A stretch of DNA of 64,000 nucleotides. Origin: CAMLIZ01 sp036231905. Lineage in GTDB: Bacteria; Pseudomonadota; Gammaproteobacteria; Burkholderiales; Burkholderiaceae_C. Both the position numbers and the translations under genes were made by a program. The notes beneath the pieces are model-generated. The model did not search any database. It was not told the origin of the DNA and saw only the letters and a list, made by a program, of their open reading frames with translations. Location of the stretch: assembly GCF_036231905.1 (NCBI RefSeq), contig NZ_JAZARE010000007.1, forward strand, positions 248,001 to 312,000, given 5' to 3'. Shown here piece by piece: positions 8,776 through 16,905 of this stretch (within the stretch, counting starts at the first letter, position 1; every line of letters begins with the position of its first letter).

Positions 8776-9392
8776 GGTGCGTGCGGGCGGCGCAGCGCCG
8801 CGCCTTCGCGCGGTGTGCGGAAGGTGATCGAGTAGCGCAGCGCCGGTGTCGGCGCCACGCTGTGCTGCCAGCCCCAGCGCGCCTCGTCGCGCAGCACATA
8901 GGCCGAGCGCGGCGCGAGCTCCAGGGTGAACACCGGCGCTCGCGGCTGGGGTGGATAGGGCCTAAAGCGCATCAGCGCCGGCCCGGCGAGCGACACACCG
9001 ACCACCAGCTCATGGTCGGGCACGTCGCGGTGCCAGCCCAGCGGTGTGCCGGGCCGGTATTCGGCCACCAGCGCGCTGCTGAACTGCTCGGGCGGGATGC
9101 CGATCCAGCCGGCGACGCGGGCGCGCAGCGGCTGCAGTTCGCGAGGGATGGGCTCGGCCGGCAGCAGCTGGTTGTTGTCGAAGTCGTAGCGGCTGCCGTA
9201 GCTCACCACGCGGCGGCGTGCGGTGTAGGCCTTGTAGCGCGCCTCCTGCAGCGGCAGGCCCGTGATCCACTGCAACAGCGCGGCCTCCTCCTCCGCGTGG
9301 AGGAAGTTGCTCTGATAGATCAGGCCGGCGGGCAGCGCGGGTTGGCGGTCGCCGAACAGGTCGGCTTGCAAGGCGGCGGCTCCTGGCAACAC
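8772..9392 (-). CDS. AlkB-like 2-oxoglutarate/Fe(II) dioxygenase
   Basis: 206 residues. The Fe(II)-binding triad is visible: His121 and Asp123 in GWHRD, His177 in GWQHS; the 2-oxoglutarate-binding arginines lie in RYSITFR (186-192). The sequence EYRPGTPLGWHRD matches the AlkB pattern, and residues about 58-72 fit the nucleotide-recognition lid. Likely oxidative demethylation of alkylated DNA or RNA bases. The start is a GTG without a clear ribosome-binding site, so the N-terminus is uncertain by some residues. Confidence 0.88.
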   Translation of the reverse strand: MLPGAAALQADLFGDRQPALPAGLIYQSNFLHAEEEAALLQWITGLPLQEARYKAYTARRRVVSYGSRYDFDNNQLLPAEPIPRELQPLRARVAGWIGIPPEQFSSALVAEYRPGTPLGWHRDVPDHELVVGVSLAGPALMRFRPYPPQPRAPVFTLELAPRSAYVLRDEARWGWQHSVAPTPALRYSITFRTPREGAALRRPHAP

Positions 9393-9545
9393 GTGCGGTC
9401 ATGCCCCGACGGGTGGAGGGGTGGCCGCAGCGGCCGGGGCGGTTACGAGGCGCTGGACGGCGGCAACCGGGCAGCTGCCGGGGTCGCTGCGTGCCATGGA
9501 TCGATGGGGATTGTTGTGCAGAGGGGCAAGCCTCGTGCCGACATG

Positions 9546-9576
9546 AAAAAACCCCGCGGCCGGGTGGCGCGCGGGG
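9546..9576 (-). terminator. Rho-independent terminator of the GH64 gene
   Basis: CCCCGCG (9552-9558) pairs with CGCGGGG (9570-9576) around an 11-base loop. On the minus strand the 3' arm is followed by six T residues (A 9546-9551 on the plus strand). It lies 27 bases past the stop of the glucanase gene. Confidence 0.85.
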
Positions 9577-9603
9577 CAACGGGCACAGGGAGCTGAAGCC
9601 GGC

Positions 9604-11379
9604 TTACCAGCCGATGGTGTAGGTGACGGTGGTGGGTGCGTCGCTGTGCAGCGACGGGCTGAAACCGCCGACGTCGTCGTAGGCAAATCCGTAGGCTAGG
9701 CGGTCCAGGCTGTGGTCGTGCCAGAACTTGGCGAACCAGTTGGCCTTCTGGCCCGCGGGGTAGAACGCGGCCGGGTTGTACCAGTTGGAGGGCGTGTCCA
9801 GCACGTGCCGGTTCAGGGCCGCGCACACCTGGGCCTGGATCTGCTTCTGGATCTTGATGGCCTCGCCGTCGCTCTGGCCGGTGGCGTCGTCCAGCACGCC
9901 CCGGCCGAGCAGGGTCTCGGCGGTGGTGGGGCGGCGCTGGATGTAGTAGGTGCCATTGAGCTTGCCGCCGGTGAAGCGGAACTGCTCACCCACCACGCGG
10001 CCGGTGAAGGTGCCCAGGGTGTCCAGCGTGAACACCAGGTTCTGGGTGCTGAACTTGGCCCACATGGCATTGATGTAGTCGTCCAGGTAGTGCGCGTTGG
10101 CGCCGCCGTCCTGGAAGCTGAAATGGGCCGGGGCGATGATGCGCGTGCGGGCCGGCACGCTGGGGAAGTTGGGTTGCGCCAGGCCCTTGAACTCGGCCGG
10201 CACCTCGGTGACGTAGCGGTCGAACAGCTGGTCGCGGGTTTCGGTGAGGGGCTCGCCCACCGTGCGGTCGAAGCCGTTGCCGCCTTGCAGCCGCAGCTTG
10301 AGCGGGAAGCCGAACTGGTCCACCCGGGTGGTGTTGATGTAGATGCCCTGGCCGTCGCGGCCCTTGGGCACGATGGCGAATTCGCCGAAGTCGAACACCA
10401 CGTCTTGGTTCGGGTCGCTGGCGTTTTCGATGTTGGCACCGGCGTAACCCACCTTGCCGTTGATGTCGGTGTTGATCTGGATGTACATCGGGCTGCCCAC
10501 CGACATGAGCAGGCGCGCGGAGTCGATCGCCGGGATGGTGACGCTGCGCTTTTGCGCCAGCGAGAAGAAGTAATTGGCGTAGCCCACGCCGTTTTTCACC
10601 AGCGCGCCGTTGTCGCTCATCTTCATCGGCACCAGGGCGCCGTTGGCGTCCACGTGCACGAACTGGCCGGTGGTCCAGTCGCGCCCGATGATGGCCCAGT
10701 ACACCTGGTCGTCGCGCCAGCGCCCGCCGGTGGCGTTGGTGATCTGGAAGGTGGTGTTGCCGTTCCATGCGGCGGTGCCGATGGTGTAGCTGCCGGTGGC
10801 CACGGCGGAGTTCGTCATGCCGGACTTGGTGGCGATCGCCTTGATCGTCTTGCTTGCAGCCACCTGGATCGGGCCGGTGTAGGCCGGCGAACTGGTGGTG
10901 GGTGTGGAGCCGTCGGTGGTGAAACGGATGGTGGCGCCGCTGGTGGCGGTGGAGATGCTCACCGTCTGCGTGCTGGCATAGCTGCCGGGGGCGGGTGAGA
11001 ACGTGGGCGTGGCCACGGTGCCGCCGCCGCTGCCGATGGTGGCGCTGAACCAGGGGGTGTCGTAGGCCGGCGTGCCCTTGTTGTAGGTGAAGCTGTAGTT
11101 CAGCGCATTGCCGGTGGCCACCGGCGATACCGCCTGTTCATATCGGGCGGTCGCGCCGTTGAACCCCATGCGCAGGTTCTGCTGGCCGCCGCCGTTGAGC
11201 GTGTAGTGCACGTCCACCCAGCTGGTGGTGGTGCCGGTGGGCTTGAACCAGATCGTCGCGACGTTGCCATTGACCGCCACGCCCTGGGTGTAGTCGGCGG
11301 CGGTCTGGGCTTGCGCGGGGGCAGTGAAGCAGACGAGGGCGGTCATCACGCTGACCAGCCACAACAGGAAACGTTGCAT
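9604..11379 (-). CDS. Secreted GH64 endo-beta-1,3-glucanase with CBM56
   Basis: 591 residues from the ATG at 11379. A signal peptide (1-24, ending APAQA) is followed by a CBM56-type beta-1,3-glucan-binding domain (about 25-115, TTSWVDVHYTLNGGGQQNLRM), a chitobiase/hexosaminidase C-terminal-type linker domain (about 122-200, ATIRFTTDGSTPT) and a GH64 catalytic domain (about 205-591). GH64 enzymes release laminari-oligosaccharides, classically pentaose. By comparison with the family, Glu333 (DFGEF) and Asp354 (RVDQFGF) are the likely catalytic pair. Two identical LacI-type palindromes flank the -10 region and a terminator follows, so it is a monocistronic, probably sugar-induced gene for attacking fungal or algal glucan. 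Confidence 0.9.
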   Translation of the reverse strand: MQRFLLWLVSVMTALVCFTAPAQAQTAADYTQGVAVNGNVATIWFKPTGTTTSWVDVHYTLNGGGQQNLRMGFNGATARYEQAVSPVATGNALNYSFTYNKGTPAYDTPWFSATIGSGGGTVATPTFSPAPGSYASTQTVSISTATSGATIRFTTDGSTPTTSSPAYTGPIQVAASKTIKAIATKSGMTNSAVATGSYTIGTAAWNGNTTFQITNATGGRWRDDQVYWAIIGRDWTTGQFVHVDANGALVPMKMSDNGALVKNGVGYANYFFSLAQKRSVTIPAIDSARLLMSVGSPMYIQINTDINGKVGYAGANIENASDPNQDVVFDFGEFAIVPKGRDGQGIYINTTRVDQFGFPLKLRLQGGNGFDRTVGEPLTETRDQLFDRYVTEVPAEFKGLAQPNFPSVPARTRIIAPAHFSFQDGGANAHYLDDYINAMWAKFSTQNLVFTLDTLGTFTGRVVGEQFRFTGGKLNGTYYIQRRPTTAETLLGRGVLDDATGQSDGEAIKIQKQIQAQVCAALNRHVLDTPSNWYNPAAFYPAGQKANWFAKFWHDHSLDRLAYGFAYDDVGGFSPSLHSDAPTTVTYTIGW

Positions 11380-11436
11380 GCAGTGGGTCTCCACGGTGAA
11401 GGTGTGAGTCCTGCGTGGGCCTCCTCGACCCCGCCT

Positions 11437-11448
11437 GAAAGCGCTTTC
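11437..11448. promoter_or_regulatory. LacI-family operator, promoter-proximal copy
   Basis: GAAAGCGCTTTC is a perfect 12-base palindrome with the central CG typical of LacI/GalR-family operators. It lies about 20 bases past the -10 box, in the expected 5' untranslated region of the glucanase gene, 57 bases from the second copy. A repressor bound here would block elongation or loop to the other site. Confidence 0.75.
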
Positions 11449-11467
11449 TCGTGAGCGCTGGACGCGG

Positions 11468-11496
11468 ATCATAAAAGGGTCGCCACTCGCCGTGAA
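11468..11496 (-). promoter_or_regulatory. Sigma-70-like promoter of the GH64 gene
   Basis: On the minus strand: TTCACG (plus 11491-11496) as -35 and TATGAT (plus 11468-11473) as -10, with a 17-base spacer. The -35 overlaps the distal LacI-type palindrome and the -10 lies between the two palindromes, the classic layout for repression. Confidence 0.65.
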
Positions 11497-11505
11497 AGCG
11501 CTTTC
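11494..11505. promoter_or_regulatory. LacI-family operator, distal copy
   Basis: Second exact copy of GAAAGCGCTTTC, overlapping the -35 box of the glucanase promoter. Two identical 12-base palindromes 57 bases apart are very unlikely by chance. No LacI-family gene lies in this window, so the regulator is encoded elsewhere. Confidence 0.75.
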
Positions 11506-11785
11506 TCATTGATTCATTCAATGGAACCGCGCCGTACCGAATGGGTGTTGCGGCGCAGCAGGGCACGTGGTTGCCGAAAACGGGCCCGGGCGAGCGGCGC
11601 GCACTGCTGAGCCGGGTGTGGGCGCGGGCCCGCCTTACAAATCGTCGCCAAAACGCCCCCCTTCAATCGAGGGTTCGGCCGCCCGCGCACTTTCCGCCGG
11701 ACGGTGTGCTGCCTACACTTCGCCCGCACACAGACGGCAGAACGACGCGCCCACCGCGGGCCGCGCGCACAAGGGAGGCCAAGAC
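11506..11785. other. Intergenic region, nothing further recognised
   Basis: Non-coding stretch between the glucanase control region and the small gene at 11786. It contains the ribosome-binding site of that gene (AAGGGAGG) and presumably its promoter, but I see no convincing -35/-10 pair, RNA gene or repeat. Confidence 0.4.
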
Positions 11786-12061
11786 ATGGTGTTCGATACG
11801 GTCAAGCTCGGCGAGGTGGCTGCCACCGGCGGCATCTGCCCCTGCAGTGGCTGGTGGGCCTGCGTGGAAGCCGGCCAGGTGGTGACCTGCCGCTTCGACC
11901 GTGGCCAGCGCATGCCGCCGGCGGTGCTGCGCACCCGCCGCAACCTCTGGCAATGGCTGACCGGCCAGCCGCCGCGGCTGGAGATCCGCACCGTGTGGAC
12001 CCTGGCGGCCTACGACGAGCAGCTCACGCTGCCGATGCAGTTCGACGCGCTGGCCGCCTGA
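11786..12061 (+). CDS. Conserved small protein with CPCSGWW motif
   Basis: 91 residues from an ATG with ribosome-binding site AAGGGAGG about 8 bases upstream. The N-terminal third holds three cysteines (GICPCSGWWACVE), a possible metal-binding or redox cluster. The rest has the compact pattern QRMPPAVLRTRRNLWQWLTG, then a Trp-rich end. It resembles conserved proteobacterial proteins of unknown function. It converges on the QueA-like gene with a 2-base gap. Confidence 0.65.
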   Translation: MVFDTVKLGEVAATGGICPCSGWWACVEAGQVVTCRFDRGQRMPPAVLRTRRNLWQWLTGQPPRLEIRTVWTLAAYDEQLTLPMQFDALAA

Positions 12062-12063
12062 GC

Positions 12064-13170
12064 TCACGCCGGCACGGCCGCGCGCGCGGCCGGTGCCGCA
12101 GGGGCGCCCGCCGCGACGCGGCGCCGCTCCACCCACACCGAATCACCGAACTCGTGGGTGCGATAGCCCGCCTGTTCCAGCGCCACGTCGGCGCGCCGCA
12201 GGCTGGCGTCGTCGGCAAACGCGCGCAGCAGTTCGTAGTGGCTGGTGCCGGCTTCATGCGTGCCCGACAGCAGCACGTCGACCACCTGCAGCTGCGTGTG
12301 CGGCCCGATCTTCTGCGTGGCCAGGCCCGGGCCTGCCGGCAGGCCGGCGCCGCGGCTGCGCGAGGCGGCATGCTCCAGCGCCCGCACCACCGTCGTGCCC
12401 ACCGCCACGACGCGCCCGCCATGGGCCCAGGCGTCGTGGATCGCCCGCACCGTGGCCGCGGGGATGAAGTACGGTTCATCGAAGGGCAGGCGGGCGTCCA
12501 GCGCCGGGTCGCCGGTGGACGACAGGCCCGCGGCATGGGTCAGCGTGGCAAAGCCCGCACCGCGCTCGCGCAGCCGGCGCACGCTGGCCCAGTCGAGCAC
12601 GAAGCCGGCCGACGGCGGCTCGAAGGCCACCGGCGCGCCCGCGATCGGCGTCCACACATCCCACAGCTTCAGCGGCTGCGCCATGTGGGCGTACTGCACC
12701 GGCTTGCCATGGCGCGCCAGTGCGGCCCAGATGGCGTCGGGCGTGCCGTGCAGGCGCAGCGCCACCAGGCGCGGATGGTCCAGGCTGCGTTGCACCGTGG
12801 CATACAGGGCCGCCGCGCCGTGGCCCAGGGCCAGCAGGTCGCCGGCGCGCAACGGCGGCGGGGCAGGCCGGTCCTCGGTGCGGGTGCGGTGGTCACCCGG
12901 GCCGAACACCACCGCACTGAACTCGCGCACCTCCTCCACCGCCAGGCTGGCGCGGCCGGCCAGCCGCACCTCGATCGCTTGGCCGCTGGGCACATGCACA
13001 CCGTGCAGGCTGGCCGGCAGGGTGGCGGCGTCGTTGGCGATCAGCAGGTCGTGCGGGCGCAGCCGCTCCACGAAGCGCTCGCGCGGCTCATGCGCGAGGC
13101 GGCCCTGCGCATCGATCACCAGCAGCTTGGCCTGCGGTGGGCGTTGAACCGGTTGGTCGGCGGCGATCAT
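12064..13170 (-). CDS. Divergent QueA-like (SAM:tRNA ribosyltransferase-isomerase family) protein
   Basis: 368 residues of the QueA fold family. Recognisable blocks are DLLIANDAATLPASL (QueA: NDTRVIPARL), YAHMAQPLKLWDVWT and VGTTVVRALEH (QueA: VGTTSVRTLES). But the QueA blocks HVGLGTF and NFHLP are replaced by THAAGLSSTGDP with LDARLPFDEPYFIP, and by GTHEAGTSHYELLRAF. These replacements match a separate QueA-like paralogue group also seen in Actinobacteria, so queuosine synthesis should not be assumed. Its ATG overlaps the stop of the SDR gene (ATGA), so the two are translationally coupled. Confidence 0.8.
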   Translation of the reverse strand: MIAADQPVQRPPQAKLLVIDAQGRLAHEPRERFVERLRPHDLLIANDAATLPASLHGVHVPSGQAIEVRLAGRASLAVEEVREFSAVVFGPGDHRTRTEDRPAPPPLRAGDLLALGHGAAALYATVQRSLDHPRLVALRLHGTPDAIWAALARHGKPVQYAHMAQPLKLWDVWTPIAGAPVAFEPPSAGFVLDWASVRRLRERGAGFATLTHAAGLSSTGDPALDARLPFDEPYFIPAATVRAIHDAWAHGGRVVAVGTTVVRALEHAASRSRGAGLPAGPGLATQKIGPHTQLQVVDVLLSGTHEAGTSHYELLRAFADDASLRRADVALEQAGYRTHEFGDSVWVERRRVAAGAPAAPAARAAVPA

Positions 13171-13913
13171 CGTGCAGCCCCTTCGGCAAGGCGTTGCGCC
13201 GGCGCCGTGCCGGGATGGGCCGGCAGTGCAGCGGCGATCGCGTCGGCCAGCTCGCGCGCCGCATCGGCGGGGCGCTTGAGCGTGGCCGGGTCGGCATCGG
13301 GCAGCGCGGCGGCGTGCATCGGCGTGTCCATGTCGCCGGGGTCCAGGCTGAGCACCCGCACGCCTTCGCCCTGCAGCTCCTCGGCCCAGATGCGGCTCAG
13401 GTGGTGCAGCGCGGCCTTGCTGGCGCCATAGGCGCCCCAGGTGGCGTAGGGGTTGATCGCGGCGTCGCTGGAGATGTTGAGCACCACCGCGCCGCGCCCT
13501 TCGCGGGCGGACGAGGCCAGCGCACCGAGCAGTGCCTTGGTGAGGCGGAACGGGCCCAGCAGGTTGGTGGCGAGCGCGGCTTCCAGATCCTCGCAGTCGG
13601 TGTCGGCCAGCAGGCGCAAGGGCAGCGGCCCCAGGCTGGAGGCGTTGTTGATCAGCACGTCCAGGCCGCCCAGGCCGCCGGTGATCTGCAGGGCGATGCG
13701 ATGAATCTGCTCCTTGTCAGCCACATCGCCCACGATGCCGTGGCTGCCGGGCAGCTGCTCGGCCACGCGGCCCACGCGCACGGCGTTGCGCGCCACGAAC
13801 GCCACCTGCGCACCACGCGCCTGCCATTGCTGCGCCAGGGCCAGGCCCAGGCCCGAGGTGCCCCCGGTGATCGCCACCCGCAACGGGGCTGGGTATGCTG
13901 CTCTGTCGGTCAT
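13167..13913 (-). CDS. Short-chain dehydrogenase/reductase
   Basis: 248 residues, classical SDR. Cofactor motif TGGTSGLG at about 16-23, then NNAS, the catalytic Ser in NISSDAA and YGASK (Tyr-X-X-X-Lys). A conserved PGDMDT segment follows. Arg in FVARNA at the end of beta-2 hints at NADP(H). It is the first gene of a two-gene unit with the QueA-like protein and is divergent from the XRE-cupin regulator. Substrate unknown. Confidence 0.88.
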   Translation of the reverse strand: MTDRAAYPAPLRVAITGGTSGLGLALAQQWQARGAQVAFVARNAVRVGRVAEQLPGSHGIVGDVADKEQIHRIALQITGGLGGLDVLINNASSLGPLPLRLLADTDCEDLEAALATNLLGPFRLTKALLGALASSAREGRGAVVLNISSDAAINPYATWGAYGASKAALHHLSRIWAEELQGEGVRVLSLDPGDMDTPMHAAALPDADPATLKRPADAARELADAIAAALPAHPGTAPAQRLAEGAAR

Positions 13914-14020
13914 CGTGTGTCCTTTTGCTGAATCGATGGCCGCAGGTTAGGCAGCGTGCGCCGCGCCGGCGAGCGCGCTGTCCGTTTGATTGGCGAAACG
14001 TCAGGCCAGCGGACTTTTCC

Positions 14021-14623
14021 ATGAGCGACCCCACCGAAACCCCCGCGCACGACCCCAGCGAAACCGAACGCGTGGGCATGCACCTGGCACGCAACCTCAC
14101 CAGCCTGCGCCATGCCCGCCGCCTCACGCAGGATGCGTTGGCCGCGGCTGCGGCGGTGCCGCGCTCGACGATCGCCAACCTCGAGTCCGGCGATGCCAAC
14201 CCGTCGCTGGCCGTGCTGGTGAAGGTGGCCGGCGCGCTCAACGTGCCGATCGAGGAGCTCCTGGCCGCGCCGCGCGCCAAGGTGCGGCACTGGCCGGCCG
14301 AGGACCTGGGCGTGCAGCGGCGCGGCCGCGGTGTGAGCGAGCGGCCGCTGGTGCCCGAACCGGTGCCCGACCAGATGTGCAGCCTGATGGACTTCGAGCC
14401 GGCGGCGGTGATGGGTGGCACGCCGCACCTGCCCGGCACGCGCGAATTCTTCACCTGCCTGCAGGGCCGGGTGAACCTCTTCATCGCCGGCGACCGCTAC
14501 GAGCTGGCCACCGGCGACGTGCTCGCCTTTCCCGGCAACCTGCCGCATTCGTACCAGAACCCGGATGCGCTGGCGCCGGCGCGCGGCGTGTCGCTGGTGG
14601 TGCTGGCCAAGGCCGGCGTGTGA
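14021..14623 (+). CDS. XRE-family transcriptional regulator with C-terminal cupin
   Basis: 200 residues. N-terminal helix-turn-helix (about 17-75): RHARRLTQDALAAAAAVPRS then TIANLESGDANPSLAVLVKV, typical HTH_3. C-terminal cupin (about 125-195): GTREFFTCLQGRVNLFIAG, then YELATGDVLAFPGNLPHSY. This architecture usually senses a small ligand through the cupin. The ATG at 14021 gives the family length. The 107-base divergent region to the SDR gene suggests that it controls the SDR/QueA-like pair. Confidence 0.88.
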   Translation: MSDPTETPAHDPSETERVGMHLARNLTSLRHARRLTQDALAAAAAVPRSTIANLESGDANPSLAVLVKVAGALNVPIEELLAAPRAKVRHWPAEDLGVQRRGRGVSERPLVPEPVPDQMCSLMDFEPAAVMGGTPHLPGTREFFTCLQGRVNLFIAGDRYELATGDVLAFPGNLPHSYQNPDALAPARGVSLVVLAKAGV

Positions 14624-14870
14624 GCCGGTCAACAGCAGCCTGCAATGCGCTGCGCGGCCGCCCTTGAGCCTGGCTGCAGCGCCCTCACCTGAAGATGTAA
14701 CCCTTCTGTAGCGAGCCCCCTGCATGCGAGTCAGCCCCCGCTGACATCGCGCGGGGAGTTTGCGGAATTGGCGCCGCGCGTGCCGGTCTCCACCATATGG
14801 CCTGAGTCCCTGCGGTAGGTCCAACACAGGACATGCAGCAGGTCCCTTGGTGTCGAGATAGGAGACTGGT

Positions 14871-15140
14871 ATGAACCTGATTATTTGGCTTGTCGTCGGC
14901 GGTCTGGTGGGCTGGATAGCCTCCATGATCATGCGCACGGACGCTCAACAGGGCGTGATCCTCAACGTCGTGGTCGGCATCATCGGTGCCCTGCTCGGCG
15001 GCTGGCTGCTGGCGCCGATGTTCGGCACCGGCACCATCAACAGCAATGACTTCAGCCTGCCTGGCCTGCTGGTCTCGCTGCTGGGCGCCGTGATCCTGCT
15101 GGCCATCGTGAACCTGGTTCGCCGCGGACGGGTTCGCTGA
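14871..15140 (+). CDS. GlsB/YeaQ/YmgE-family small membrane protein
   Basis: 89 residues, almost entirely hydrophobic: helix 1 (4-20), helix 2 (28-48, VVVGIIGALLGGWLLAPMFG), helix 3 (62-82) and a basic tail. The N-terminus MNLIIWLVVGGLVGWIASMI is the transglycosylase-associated protein signature. Members are induced by osmotic or general stress. Ribosome-binding site AGGAGA is good. The stop codon overlaps the start of the next gene (TGATG), so they form an operon. The 247-base upstream region holds a perfect GTCAGC-CCCC-GCTGAC hairpin (14730-14745) without a T run. Confidence 0.88.
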   Translation: MNLIIWLVVGGLVGWIASMIMRTDAQQGVILNVVVGIIGALLGGWLLAPMFGTGTINSNDFSLPGLLVSLLGAVILLAIVNLVRRGRVR

Positions 15141-16036
15141 TGACGGTCGCCGCAACGCACTCGACCCCGGCCGACAAGGACATGCCGATTCCGCGCGAGC
15201 CCATGGCCTGCGACTACCCGGCACCTTCGCTCACCCTGCTCGGCCTGGAGCCGGTGCGTGCGGCACTGGAGTACTTCGGTGCCCGCCTGATGGACCGCAG
15301 CTCGCTGCCCGCGGGCGATGGCCATCCGGTGGTGCTGTTTCCCGGCCTCGCGGCCGACAAGACCTGCCTCGGCCCCTTGCGCAAGCTGTGCGAGGAGCTG
15401 GGTTATGCAGCCTATGACTGGGGGCGCGGTTTCAACACCGGCCCCACCGGCGACATCGATGACTGGATCGCCGAGCTGGGCAGCCACGTGCAGAGCGTGG
15501 CCTGCCTGCATGAACAAAAGGTCAGCCTGATCGGCTGGAGCCTGGGTGGCATCTATGCGCGCGAGATCGCGCGCCTGATGCCCGACTCGGTGCGCCAGGT
15601 GATCACGCTGGGCACGCCCTTCGCGGGCGATGGCGACGCCACCAACGTGGGCTGGATCTACCGCGTGTTGAGCGGCCAGCCGGCCAAGGTGGACGAAGCC
15701 CTGTCGCGCCGGCTGCGCAGCACGCCGCCGGTGCCCACCACCTCCATCTTCAGCCGCAGCGACGGCGTGGTGGCCTGGCAGGCCTGCCAGGAGCTGCGCG
15801 AGCGGCCGCAGGCGGAGAACGTGGAGGTCGAAGGCAGCCACGTCGGCCTGGTGTGGCATCCCAAGGTGTGGTCGGTGGTGGCCGACCGCCTGGCCCAGCC
15901 GGACGGCGGCTGGCAGCCCTACCGCGACCCGCGCGATGCCGCCAATGATGCGCCGGTGGTGCTGGACGAAACCGCCGGGCTGGCCGCGTTGGCCACCGCC
16001 AAGGTGTCGGCGCGCGTGGGCCGGCTGGCGGCTTGA
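15140..16036 (+). CDS. Alpha/beta hydrolase, lipase-like
   Basis: 298 residues, translationally coupled to the GlsB-like gene through TGATG. Motifs: VVLFPGLAADK (oxyanion region), nucleophile elbow IGWSLGGIYARE, VITLGTPFAG, then SRSDGVVAW for the Asp and GSHVGLVWHP for the His. This set resembles triacylglycerol lipase/PGAP1-like proteins. No signal peptide, so cytoplasmic. Substrate unknown. Confidence 0.82.
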   Translation: MTVAATHSTPADKDMPIPREPMACDYPAPSLTLLGLEPVRAALEYFGARLMDRSSLPAGDGHPVVLFPGLAADKTCLGPLRKLCEELGYAAYDWGRGFNTGPTGDIDDWIAELGSHVQSVACLHEQKVSLIGWSLGGIYAREIARLMPDSVRQVITLGTPFAGDGDATNVGWIYRVLSGQPAKVDEALSRRLRSTPPVPTTSIFSRSDGVVAWQACQELRERPQAENVEVEGSHVGLVWHPKVWSVVADRLAQPDGGWQPYRDPRDAANDAPVVLDETAGLAALATAKVSARVGRLAA

Positions 16037-16067
16037 GCTCCGGCCTCCGGCGCCGAATCGCAGCGCC

Positions 16068-16745
16068 TCAATCCGCCCGCATGTAGCGCGCCGCCTGCTG
16101 CAGGTCATGCAGCCAGGCGGCGAACGCTTCGTCGCGGTCGCCCCCGCGCAGCCTCAACAAGGCCGACGGATGCAGGGTGATCAGCACCGGCAGGCCGTCC
16201 ACCGTGCGCTGCAGCCACTGCCCGCGCTGGCTCATCACCGGTACCGCCTGGCCCACGGTGGCGCGTGCGGCGGTGGCGCCCAGCGCCACGATGGCCTGCG
16301 GGCCCACCAGCTCGATCTCGCTTTGCAGCCAGTGGTTGCAGGCCGCGACCTCGCGCTGGGCCGGGGTCTTGTGCATGCGGCGCTTGCCGCGCAGCTCGAA
16401 CTTGAAGTGCTTCACCGCGTTGGTGACGTACAGGCGCTCGCGCGGCCAGTGCAGTTGCGCCAGCGCCCGGTCCAGCAGCGCACCGGCCGGCCCCACGAAC
16501 GGACGGCCCTGCAGGTCTTCGTGATCGCCCGGCTGCTCGCCCACCAGCATCAGCGGCGCGCCGACCGGCCCTTCGCCCCACACCGTCTGCGTGCCGATGA
16601 AGCCGATCGGGCATTCGCGGCAACCGGCCGCCTGTTCGGCGACGGTGTGCAGCGTGACGACTGCCTTGGGCTGCGATGTGGCCGTGCTGCCTGCGCGGGC
16701 ACGGGCGCGCACGGCCGGGCTGCTGGACGGTGAGGTGTTGCGCAT
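16068..16745 (-). CDS. UdgX-type uracil-DNA glycosylase
   Basis: 225 residues. Motif A is GEQPGD (69-74), as in UdgX rather than the GEAPG of family 4. An insertion ending KRRMH (121-125) corresponds to the UdgX loop KRRIH, whose His forms a covalent bond with the abasic sugar after uracil excision. Motif B is HPSALLR (192-198). Cys42, Cys45 and Cys136 fit an Fe-S-type arrangement. NAVKHFKFE before the loop is also characteristic. It removes uracil from DNA and is expected to stay covalently attached. Ile-to-Met in the loop is conservative. It is divergent from a small protein. Confidence 0.88.
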   Translation of the reverse strand: MRNTSPSSSPAVRARARAGSTATSQPKAVVTLHTVAEQAAGCRECPIGFIGTQTVWGEGPVGAPLMLVGEQPGDHEDLQGRPFVGPAGALLDRALAQLHWPRERLYVTNAVKHFKFELRGKRRMHKTPAQREVAACNHWLQSEIELVGPQAIVALGATAARATVGQAVPVMSQRGQWLQRTVDGLPVLITLHPSALLRLRGGDRDEAFAAWLHDLQQAARYMRAD

Positions 16746-16905
16746 GCCCGGGGCGCGGCAACCCGGGTGCCACCCCCGGAAGAGGGGCCCGGCACTCCCT
16801 CCTCAGGGGGCGCCGCAACCCGGGCGGTTTCGCCCCTCGGAGCGATTCACAGCGCCCGGCCGCAACGCGACCATGACGGCATTCGAAGAGAGAGGAGAGA
16901 GCCGC

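Noticed and set aside
12064..13170. Annotating the QueA-like gene as queA
   Set aside because: Key QueA blocks are replaced, and no queuosine genes adjoin. Only the family is claimed.
14730..14745. Hairpin GTCAGC-CCCC-GCTGAC upstream of the GlsB-like gene as a terminator
   Set aside because: No T run follows on either strand, and the stem is only 6 bp.
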